The position numbers and the translations under genes are program-made. A stretch of DNA of 64,000 nt, taken from Setophaga petechia (Eukaryota > Chordata > Aves > Passeriformes > Parulidae). Numbering within the stretch: position 1 is the first letter of the stretch; every line of letters starts with the position of its first letter. Shown piece by piece: positions 11,811 to 23,800 of this stretch. The stretch is taken from positions 7,994,476 through 8,058,475 of the forward strand of contig JANCRA010000028.1 of NCBI GenBank assembly GCA_024362935.1. Reading direction: 5' to 3'. The notes beneath the pieces were generated by a model that was not told where the DNA came from, did not search any database, and saw only the letters and a program-made list of their open reading frames with translations.

Positions 11811-14800
11811 CTGTGCGGAGAGAGGGGAGAGCGGCGTCAGCGGGAACCGGGCACCTCCCGCCCACCCATCGCTGCTGTGGAGACTATTCCGGGTGAAAAA
11901 CGCCCCCAATTAGCTCAGCCCTCCTCTCTGCTCATGAATTACCCACGCGGCTGTGATGAGTAGGCTCATCACCCACGGCAGTTAAAACGTGATGTATGGA
12001 GTACTCCCTGCCTCCTCTCCCTGCCTGCAACAGGCGCCTGGTTGTGTTCCCAGCCCGGAACAGGCAGGAAAAGTTTCTCGGTGAGAATTCACGCTGGCAG
12101 AGCAGGCAGCAGAGCCCCTTTGCCTGCAGGCAAGGAAACGCCGCGGTGTGAGAGCGAACAGGGGGAATTCAAACCCTCGCAGGTGTCTCCCCACTCCTCT
12201 TGAAATGCATCTGTTAAATCGCCTGCACATATCGGAGAGGAAAAGCTGCAAAGACTCAGCAATTCTCAACGAACCACCTGAAATCACACGTGTGCAGTAC
12301 ATCCCACTTCCCCCAAAGCACAGACCCATCCCCACCATCTCCTTTCACTACAGTTGTTAGACACCACCATCCACCCCGAAACCCGAGCGATTTACAGGGA
12401 AATATGTTGTCAGCAGTTGGTGGAAAAGGCTGAGCCGAAAACTCCGTTTGGAAGTGGGATGCTCAGACATATTTTTAAATGGATGTCCTGTGGCAAAACA
12501 TATTGCATCCTCTAATGCTACAGAATGTGCCTGTGACTGGGGCTTTCTCGCAGCAGAGAAGCAGAGAACGACGCAGAACCGTCCCCTCCCTCTGCTCAGC
12601 TCCTCAGAGCTCGGGTTTCGCCGCCCCGCTCCCGTCTCGCTCCCACTCCTCGCACCAGGCTTGCTTTCAGGCTATTCCTTCTGCGCCGAGTGGCTTTTCA
12701 GACTCATTGCACCAGACTTGTCATTTCTCATTCAGATTTTCCTCCTAGATTTGGCTTTTTCCTCTTACACGCAAAATTTGCTCATGTCTAATGAATTCTG
12801 CCTCTGGACTTTGCAGGGAAAAGGAGTAACAGCGGAGCAGCGCACAGCTGCCGGTGCCATCCTGCCCACGAGTCCTACCCAGCTTGTACTAATCTGAAAA
12901 ACGAGAGTGGAAGTGGAGTTCATCTCTAATTACTCCACGTCGTTATCACCAGCTAGTCCAAGAGCCGGGACCCCTTGGGCTTTCACAGTCCTTCTTTTCA
13001 GTACCTACAGCCTAATATGAGTTGGAGGCACAAAAACCTCACTATTTTCTTATTAATTGTGTTTGAAATATAACTGTGTGGTTGCTGTTGGCTTTTCCCT
13101 GGTATGGAGATCTATTGCTGTTAACAGCAGGTGACCCGTCCATCTTAACCCATCCTTTCAAGGCAAAGTTGCCACATATTTTAGATAAACTGGGTTATTC
13201 AGACTCTCCATAAATCACCAGTAAGAGCCAGTCATCGCTGACTGGGCGGTTAATAGGGAAAAAAATAGCATCGCTGCCCAAAGCATGGGATGGAGCCTTG
13301 CCTGGGAATGGGAATGAGGGGGATGACTTCCAGGCACTGCCCTTCAGAAACGATGCACGGGCTACCAGGAGGGATGTCTCATCCCTGCGCCACTGCCAAA
13401 AAGGGCTGGTGAGTCGGGAACGCTGAATTCGCGACAACTCCTACGGCTGTGTAGGAAAAGGAACATTCTCCAAGTCACTGCCGTAGCATTTTGGCTTTGC
13501 TGTCGTGCCTCTGCACGATGAGCGAGGGGCTGCGCTGGTGGGAGCGTCGTGCTGACTACCCAGAGCTCCCTGCCAAAACGGGAGCCCTGGCTGCCACTCA
13601 CAGCCTGGGAAACAGCGGTGTCCTGAGGATATTGTGATTATCCTCCGATGGGAGAGATAAAGCAGTGTTTGCAGATATGTTCTGCTGGGTTTTTTTACAC
13701 GAGGATGTGCTCCACCAAGGTGGGACGGCTCCATGTCCCCAGTCTTACCTCGGTGACACCGGAGCCCAGCGCCTTCCGTAGGTCTGATGTTTATTAGTAA
13801 AACCCTGCCAGGCACAAGTGCTGTGACGATCTCCCACATGCAGAGTCTGTTATTGCAAATACCAAATCACAAGGGTCTGAATCAATAAACCATCTCCCAG
13901 CTACACGCAGCAGGTTGGAAGATTACATATTGCTTCCAAACAACAGTTTTATGCGCTCTTCCGTGACACGACAGTTGCCAGGCTAACGGGATTACTGACG
14001 GGAGGTGGAGCTGGGCAGGGATCTGGGAGCATACAGGATTTCACGTGTAGGGATGGTGATGACAGGAGGCTGTTAGCAATGCATGGTGATGGACCAAGGC
14101 AGCCCAGGCCTCCCTGGAGCATGGCCAAGGTAGAGGTTCCTGCAGAAAGGGAACGCAGCATTTAACAGCTCGCTGCCTGCGGGGATAACTCCGGAGGTAA
14201 AGGTCAGAGGGAACTGAGTTCATCTCTTTAATTAACAGGCAGCTCTGAGTTAATGGCTGGAGCTCCTATGGAGAGAGAGATGGGATTCCTGCAGCCAGGG
14301 AAGGCGGTGAGGATAGGCTGGGTTTGTTACTGGTTCTCTGCTTCCCGAGAATAGGGTGGTGGGAAGAAAAGACAGGGATGTCTTTTTCCCTATTGCAACT
14401 TGGGAGTGAGGAGAATGGGGAAACAGAAGGATGGATGCTTAGGAAAAATGGGTGAACAGGACTTGGATAGGGAATAGGTTTACATTAGGTATAATGAAGG
14501 AATTTTCCTTACCAGGGTGGTGAGACCCTGGCACCCTGCCCAGAAAAACTGTGGCAGCCATATCCCTGGAAGTGTCCAAGGCCAGGCTGGATGGGGCTTG
14601 GAGCAACTTGGTCCTAGTGGAAGGTGTCCCTGCCCTAGATGTTCTTTGAGATCCCTTCCAACCCAAAGCAATCTGTGATTCCATGAAGGTCTGGACTTCC
14701 CAGTGGTCGCACACAAGGCCTGTGGTCTCATCAAGGAGGCCTTCCCTCCAAGCCTGTAAAACCTGCTAAATGCTATGAGAAGCTGCTGCTGGCATGCTCT

Positions 14801-17800
14801 GGGACTGCTCCCAGTTTAGATCTGGGAATGAGACCCCCAAAAAGCAAAGAGGTTCTGAAGCCACGAAGTTCCTGAGGCTGGTAACACCAGCACTGGGATA
14901 TCCAACAGCCAAATCTCACTGAGGCATGACAGCCAGGAGCTCTTGGGTCTCACTGGGCTTCCCAGACTGGAAAACACCATGGGAGCCCCCTGAGAGGCCC
15001 CAGCCCACCTCTGCTGAGAGTTTGACCCTGTCTAACTTGTTATTCCCGACTCAGCCCTTTCAACTTCATCTTGTAAAGGTTGTGAGGCACACGAAGGGTC
15101 ACCAGCCCATGTCGGAGCTCACCAGGGAGGGAGAGCTTCAAAAGCAGCACAGAAAAATCCTCCAGAAACCTGCTGGTGAAGTGAGTAAACCCAAATCCCT
15201 GCTGACACGGATAAAACCAGCAAAGGGGTGTTTATCTCCTGCCTCTCTCCCACTGACGTGCTGTGTCACCCCGGCCTCTGCTCGCCGAGTCCTTCTGCTG
15301 CCTCCTGCCTCTGACTGAGGTTTCAGTGATTGGAATGAATTCGTCTGACTGTCCAAACCATTTCCCATGTAACATCCCTCTAATTGGGCATTAATTAGGC
15401 ATCAGTTAATGAATGCTTGAAATAATTTATCTTTGGATGCGTCCAGTTTGCAGTCTTACTTTTAACAGCATTAGACTCATTATTAGATTAACATCTTTAT
15501 AAATGTTCTCCATTACCTGCTTGTTTCCATTGTCTTAGCCTTATTACTGAGAGTGAAAATCACTCCTCCCACATGCATTATTGATGAGTAAGGACTTTCT
15601 ATATGTAGCACGGGATTAATTGTTATACAGTGTAATGCATTTAGCGTGAAGCCTCAATTTGTGCAGGAGCTGAAGGCAGCCAGAAGAATGCAGACACCCG
15701 GAGCCAGCATGATCAGCCAGACACTGCACATCTCTCTCCAGCCCAGACCAGGTTCCTCCCAGGCCGGTGCCAGCACAGGAAGAAATTTGAAAAAAAAAAA
15801 CCCAACAAAAAACCCTGGTTTGATACCCAGGATCAAAGACAGATGGTTTGAAGGGTTGCAGCACTTCTCTGCCACCACGGCAGGGACTCTTGACTCTGCA
15901 GTGCCACTTGCTCCAGAGAGCCAGATGTACCTGCCCCAGCAGTTTTCTTGCTTTTTAAGGTTTAGAACACTTTGCTGTACCTCTGAGCCAGGCAGGGACT
16001 CGGTTTCTTTAGAACATGATGCCACTTACTTTGATTAGGAGGCTCAGACTTGAGGCCAAGACATCACTTAGGACAAGGATGGGGGGATCCTTGTCCTGCA
16101 CGACGACCCCAAAAGCCAGCCCTGCCACAAACCCCAGCACCCCCTCTTGGTGAGCTGCTTCTCTCTGATGGATATTTTCACCTCTCCACCCGGACAAGCT
16201 TATGTGGGTCAGAGCCTGCCTAATTCTCCTCCAGCAGGAGAATCCGCTCTCGAGGATGGAGCAGGTTGCTTCTCTTCCAAATCTCTCCTAAACCCACCAT
16301 CTGCTTTGGGAGACCCATCTTAGCTCATGTCTACATGTAACTTGACTGCCTGCTTACTGTGTCCATTACCAGGGCTGCTCAAGCTGTTAGATTTATAAGC
16401 TCTTTAGAGCAAAGCCCTCGTCTTCTGGTTGCTGATTTATGTATCTTTGCTGCCATAAAACACTATGTATAGCTACTACATAATATAAATAATAATACTT
16501 AACCAGAGTGCGCTACAAGTGGGGACAAAGCATCTGCTCACAGGCGGGATTATCAAAAAGGGAGAAGCTTCCTCATCACTCACCCTCTTTTGAGGCCAAA
16601 CTCACACCTGCTCTAACACCAGCACCTCACTGAGCTCTACACAGAGATTTTCCTCTCCTGTTCCCACCCTGGATCTATCAAAGGATTTTTCAAAATCCAC
16701 CCCTAACAAGCTGGTGCACAAAGACATGACTGCAACCCCCGGGGGGAAAGTACACTTTGAAACTTGGGAACGACCTCAGAATTGGATGTTCACATAGAGG
16801 GAAACTGTTGTTTAGGGAGAAAAAGCAGCCTCAAACGCTCACAATTTCATCAGCTAAGTGAAGGACGATGAAAGGCAAGGACAGAGTAGCAAAAGCAACT
16901 GGGCACGAGCCAAGAGCCAAACTCAGGATCTGGGACAGTTCGACAAAGCAGTGTCAGACCCTGCTTAGCAGCTGCAGGGTTTATTTCCTCTTATTCTTCT
17001 TCTGTTTTTTTTGTGGGGTTTTTTTTGTTTTTTTTTTTTTTTTGCAACACAGAGGATAAAATAAACATTGCCCGTGCTGACTGTCACAAAGCCTAAATTC
17101 CCCAGCGAGCAGCAGCTCCCTCTCAGCCTCTATGCAAAGCCCCTTAGGTGCTGCCCCACGGTCCTGCAGCAGGAGCATCCTCACTGGGATTGCTCCCAAA
17201 ACATCAGCTGCAGCTCCCAGCACCGGCACACGAGGCTTTGCTTTCTGCACGAGCTGCTTTTCAGCCAGAGAGTGGCAGCCACCCATCCACCTTCATCATT
17301 TTATTATATTTTTTTTTTTTTTGCGACCGGTGTCATAAATAACTGACAGATCCCAGCTGTTTGGAGTTATGGTTTCTGATGGAGTGACAGCTGCTCCCAA
17401 TCCCCCAGTCATCACCCCGGCAGTTCTGGAACATTTCAGCAACATAAAAATCATTGGAGATAATTTCGGTTTTGCATAATTTGGTTAGGCAAGCTGTGAT
17501 TTAATGGCAATTATGACCTCCGAGGCAGAAGATGAGCTTGGAGGCTACTGGCTTCACACGACTTTAGCTCGGGGTGCAGCATCAGGGATGTTCCAGGGAG
17601 ATGGCACTACAAGGAAAAAAAAACCTTCTCCAGCAGCTGGAAATTGCCTTCCTTGGCTGGCAAGTGGAAACACAGTTCCCACAGGAAGAAGCATACAAGG
17701 AAATTTGGAAGGAATAGTGCTAAGGAAAGCTTTGGGAAGAGGTTGGTGCCAAAAGACACATCAGGAGGTACCTTTTAAAGAAAACCCAGGAAAAGGCTGT

Positions 17801-20800
17801 AGACTGGGGAGTGCCTTTGCAAACCCTTCTGTGTCACCAGTATCTCATGTGTTAACTGGTACAAACATCCTCTTGGTCACTCTGAGAGCAAATCCTCCTC
17901 CTGTGACTGAGATGGGAGAGCTGGAATCAGGAATGGGCTGTGGCCTTTGCAGGCAGCTGGGCACTGCCCTTTGCTCTGCCCTCTCACAGGGTTTCTCCTG
18001 CTCTGGGCTGCATTTCCTCCTCTCCCTGTGTGCTCCTCACCCATCCCTGAGCCCCTTGGTTTGCATTTCTCCAGCTCTGACTGAAAGGAGCAAACCCTTG
18101 GGCAGCCAAGCTGTGCTGGGAGGTCAGCTGAGGGTGGTGAACCATGCTCAGGAGCTCTGGGGACATCATGGTGTCTCTGGCTGGGGCAAAACGTGGCTTA
18201 ACAGCAGGAACAACTTTTGTTTGGAGCTGAGAAGGTCCAATTTCCCCACTCCATCATGGCTGTCAACCAGATTGGGGTTTGCTGTGAGCTCAAGCTCAGG
18301 GCAGAGACCCAGGGCCAGCAGCACCCCAAAATCCAGTCCTTTAGGGTGTTTCAACTTCAATTTACATTTGCTGACCTGGTAAGTGGAGCTGCTCACCTTC
18401 CCCCACCAAAGTCAAGGCCAAGGTCACCTGGAAGTTTCTGGATGGTGGTCATTAACTCCTATTGCAGTTTGAAACCAGACCATAAATTTCATAGTGTAAT
18501 AATGTAAAAATCAATAACTCTGTTTGAAACAATAGCTTTGTCTTCCATTTCAGCCGGCTCTGATATCTCCCCACAGACCACGTCCCTCTGAATCACACAA
18601 ACAAAGAGAGAGGAGCCATGGGTGGTGGGGCTGCTGCTCCCCTGCCAGGTGCCCAGTCCCTCCATAGTTACAGATTCAATTAGTTCATTTATTCCTCTCT
18701 CGCAGTTAAACTCGAGGATGATTGAACAGGAAAAAATAAGGAGCCTTTTACGCTCAGTCTCTCTGACATCCCGTCCAACACGGCGTCCCTGAGGCTTTCC
18801 ATGTGAGAGCTGCCCAAACCCCTGCTCTCTATTGGCATGGGCAGCAGGGCCAAAAACCCAAAATACTTCTGGAAAGATGCAGAACCAACTCACACGGACA
18901 AAAAACAATGGAAGTCCGCTCTTTTCCAGCCCTGGCTTTCTGGGCGAGGGAGGTCTGGCTTGCTCTGCTTGCTTATTTTCTGTTGTTTGCTGTAGCACTG
19001 GCTCAAAATATACATCGAGAAGCAGGATTGTCTTTCACATGTTGGTGGATGTGTGATCCTCAAAAACAAATTAGCACCGATTCACTTCTATATAGAGTGC
19101 AGCCGTCAGGGAATCACTCCTGAATTCACAGTGAAGGAAAGTAATAATGCTTCCAGCGTGCTAATCCTCTCCAAGAGCAGCCCCTGAACTCTCTCCTGGT
19201 GCTGGAGGCACCATTGGAAATTACAATTGTACTGAAAAAATAATAAATAAATGCAGAAATTGGCAGGGTTTGTGCTAGTCCAGAGGATTTGTACCCTAAT
19301 GTGGAACTCCCTGTTTAATTAGCACTCCTCTCTGTCTGCATCTCCTCCTCCTGCTCTCAAGCTAAAGAAAAAGGGGGGGAAAAGGAGGTCAATGGTGGAA
19401 GCGGCTGTGGGATTGAAACTTGGCTATAGAAACTTGTTCAATTTAAATGCCTCTTTCAGGACTAACACAGGCAGAAGCAGAGGGAGTGTAGAGTGTGTTT
19501 CCCCAGCATAATCTGCTCTGCTTAACCCCAGTTCTGAGCACACCTTCTGTGGCAGGGATGCCCTTGGTGGAAAACTGCAGTGGGATGGATGCTGCTGGTC
19601 CTGTGGCTGCAGGCACAGGGAACAGCCCCAGTGCCTCAGCTTTGGGAGGAGAGTGTTTGAATCAGAGGCTGGGCTGGTGCTTGCAGCAGCTGGAGACAGA
19701 TCTTTGGGATGGGATCATTGGGATGGGATGGGATGGGATCATTGTGATGAGATGGGATAGAATATTTCTGTTGGAAGGGACCTACCATGATCATCTGCTC
19801 CATCTGCCAGAAAGCTAAAGCTTGTTATTAAGGGCTCTGTCCAAATGCCTCTGGAACTCTGACAGGCTTGGGGCATCAGCCACCTCTCCAGGAAACCTGT
19901 TCCAGGGTCTGATCACCCTCTCAGTGAAGAAATGCTTCCTAATTCCAGTCTAATCCTCCCTTGGTGCAACCATTCCCACATGTCCTGTCCCTGGGCATCA
20001 GAGGAGACAGACCATCCTCTTTTCCTGGGTCTGCTGCAGGGTTTATTGTGCCTCTGTGTCTCACCCCACTGTGCATCTCCAAAGCCACTGGGACGTTTTA
20101 GGAGTGTAGGAATGCTGGAGGGAAAGGCACATCTCTCTGTGCATGGATGAGTCAAATCCTTGGGTCCTGCTGTGGCTGGAGGTGCCAGTGCACACCAGGA
20201 TGCTCCTGCTTCTCCAGGAGAGAACAAGCATGGACCAGGGAACACCCTGAGCAGGATTCCAGGCATGGATAAGGGTTTCACCAGCTCCTGGCACTGCTGT
20301 CCTGACCCCCAGCAGGCACCAGGCTGGTCCCCAGCACAGGACAAGGCTCTGGCAGGACTTGCCAGCAGCCTGCAGTGAAGCCAGGATAGAATTTGGCAAA
20401 GGACAGGGAGATCTGGAGGTCCTTGAGAAGGGACTAATAATTCCAATTGCCCCCGAGGAAAGAAATACAGGAGGATGACTTGAGCTTAGTGGATTGTCTG
20501 AGGCGTCTCAGGGGATCATCAGATACTTCCACTCCCTTTTTGTCCTGAGGTGACAAGTTTTCCTTCCCATTCACAGAAATGCAAAGCAGTTCATTCACAG
20601 CGGTAATAAGAACGATGTCCTTTGTAACAAACAGCCGGGGAGTGAACCCTTCGAGGTGCTTCACAGCAAAACAATTGCAGATGAAATGACAAACCCACCC
20701 CAGCTGAGTACCAGCCAGATCGGTATCAAACACTGAACAAGCTCATGTGCAGAGGAAGCAGATTCACCAGCCCCTTTCCCTGCCAGCAGCTGGCCAGGAG

Positions 20801-23800
20801 CTACGGAGGGTTTCTTTAGGATCAGAAATACAGCCAAAACTGAGCAAATATGAGATGGAAGAGCAAAGTGACAGCTGCCCGGGCTCTCAGTGCACGCTTG
20901 GCTGCCCCATCCAGCACACATCCACAGGAGATGGAAAAACTGGAGGCTGTGGAAAAGCAGGGATGTGCTGGATGGATCTTTACCTGTCTGGAGCTGGGAG
21001 TGGACAGCAGCTCAACACAGGGAGGCAAAGATGGTTTCATGCAGGCATGGCTAATAGGGAGGGCATTAGTCCTATCATCTTGTAATCCCGCCGAGGTCCC
21101 GACCCCAGCAGTGTCCTGTGGCACCGAGATCCACAGGCCAATTCTGTACCGTGCCACATGGGCTCTCTTTCATCATCCCTTTTCAGCCTTTCTGCATTTG
21201 AGATTTACTGGATGTCCTTGTGTTTGGTGGAGAAGAGGGCAAATTGGAGCCTGTCGTGTACCTTCTTCCTCATTCAGCAGCACATCATTCTGCCTGCAGC
21301 AGGGGGGAAGGAGACGGACGGGCAGGCATCAAAGCCGCCGGCTCTGTCACATTTTCTTCCCCCCAACCAAAAAAGAAGTGTTGGCGTCATTTGGAGCCCA
21401 GCCCACAGCCTCAGGTCTCTGTCCCACACCCAAAAAGGGCAGCAGCACCTTTCCCTGTGCCCTTGGTCTCCTCTCAGGGCGATGCCACCAGCCCTCCAAG
21501 TGAACATCCCTGCGGGTCAGCAGCCGAGTGAACACTGCAGATTCCAGCAAAACCCCATCCCCACAGGAGCCAGCATGCTGGGTCATGAGCACGGCTGCCT
21601 TTCAGAGACCTCTCCTGTGCTTTGCACTGAACTTTTTACCAGCTCATGAAAAAGGCAGTGATAAAAGCAGAGCAGTGTGAAGAGCTGAGCTGTGCCGCTC
21701 CTCTGGCCGGCATCCGGGGCCGCTCGGAGGCTTAATGAGCCGGTAGGAAATGCCATGTGCCCAGTTGGATATTGGGCATTGTCACTCTCCCACACAGCTC
21801 TTGGGGTTTGTGGGGATGTGGGGGACCTGAGGGCTGAGCAGCAAGGCTTTGCCACCCCCTGGAATCTGAATGTTTGGAGCAGTTGGGTGCTGGGAATTAA
21901 TGCGCAGGCGATGAACGTGGTCAGGACACGGCGCTCTGCTAATATCCTGCTTTGTCTAGCTCCAGTGCCGGTATTCCATCCCAAAATATTCCCCTGAACA
22001 TCCCTCTGGGAGTGGACTTTGTGGAGATGCTGCACATCCCCCAGCACCACGCAAATGCCTGCATTAAAAGCTTAATAAAAATAGCTTGATAACGGGATGT
22101 GTTCCCATCAGCGGCGGCTCTCGAGCCCGCTGCCGATCCTGTGCCTCCAACACAGCAAGGCCAAGTAATTATGGGATGGGGCTGCAAGGTCCTGACAGTC
22201 TAATTTCTATTAATTACAGCCTGTGTAGGATCCTGTCACTGTGGAAAGGGGAGATGGGGAGATGGGAAATCATTGCAGGGCTGGGAAGATGCTGAAGGTT
22301 GGTGGTGCCGAAACATCTGGGCTGGCTATGGTGAGAAGCAACAGGTTGGGCTGGATGGAGTGATGGGGATGTTCTACCCTCCTCCTCCTCGTGTTGTGTG
22401 GCTCAAATGCACGTTTTGCAAAGTTAAAACAAATTGCAAAGAGTGGAAATCGGCAGTTTTAAGGGAAAAGAAAAGAAAACAAAAATAAGATCTTGGCAGA
22501 GGGATAAAGGAAGGCAACTGAAATGCTCATTAAAACTGAGGGGCCCCACTTCCCCGTCCAAGTGGCCACATCTCTGGAGGCTCCCAGATCCTTTGAAATG
22601 CCTTGTCAGACAAAGTCTTTCATCCTACCTGATTCTGGCTAAATTCATGGACCCAGAAATTTTCACTGGAAGCGTGAAAGACAGAATAACTCCATTCTGA
22701 CTTTTCACTTCCCATCTGATCGCTGTTGATACAATTTATTCCTATGACAGCATCTGCTGCTTTCATGGGTTTTTTTATTCTGAAGTACAACTCGTCTTTG
22801 TTAGTCCCATTTTCAGGCCTTTCATCATTTGAGTCACAACATAAAAGGCATTTAAACACTCCTGCTTGGAAACCAGGCTGGGAGAGGGTGGGAGCAAGGA
22901 GATGCCATGTCACCCCAGCCCCAGCCCTCCTCTGGCATGGGATGGGCTGTCCTGTGGGTGTGCCACAACCCTTTTGTGCTCCCACAAGGATGGCAGTGAT
23001 AGGGATGCAGTGGTTCCATTTTTGAGTGATGCTGTGAAATCCAGATGTGCTTTGAGGTGCAGAGCCCTGTAGGCCACATCTCTGTTGGGGCAGCATCTCT
23101 CTCACCTACCACTGACCCAAGGAGTGTTTCCAGGGGTTCTGTGCCCTCCTCATCAGCCAAACCTCACATTAGACAACTCATTGCTGTTTGCTCTGCAGCT
23201 CCAGACCAGGCTGTGGTGCTCAGCTCTCCATGTGTCCCTGAGCTGGGGGGACTCTGCCACCCCCCACTGCCACTGAACTCACCAGGGACCCTTGTCCCCA
23301 CCAGTGCCAGCAGATCCTGGCATCTGCCGGGCTGCTGGAGGCACTGGGGAGTTCAGAGCTACCCACAGAAAATTGGAGTCTAATAATAGCTCTGTGGTGT
23401 TGCACCAGCAGAGAGCTGGAACAGCCACGTCTGGCAGGGAGAGGCCACGGCTGCTCCTGTGAGCTCAGCTGGAAGAACAACAACGCCTTTCCCGGGCTGC
23501 TCCTCCCTGCAGCCCCCGCTGTGGCTCACAGACCACTCTCCACACCCTGAGGATTCCCTGCCCCAGCAGCGTGGCTCACACCAGTCCCAAACCCCCCTGT
23601 GCACCCTGTGACAGGGTCTGGACAACGTGGAAAAGCCACTGGGGGCACAGGACGGGCAGGACTCACCCACCACACCCCTGGGTGAGCATCTCTGGGATGT
23701 GGTGGCCTCTTCCCCTCCTGCTTTAATTCCCCTGCTGTATTTTCCACTCCAGCAGGCATTGCTGGCACCTGAGCATCCTCCTGCAACATCCCTCATCCCA

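Noticed and set aside
11811..11865. ATG at 11865 as the RTN4RL1 start
   Set aside because: It gives a non-family N-terminus and crosses a good acceptor; exon 1 at 37904-37916 restores the expected MLR.G start and signal peptide.
17504..18382. 292-codon plus-strand open frame
   Set aside because: No recognisable domain and composition shifts along its length. Probably chance.
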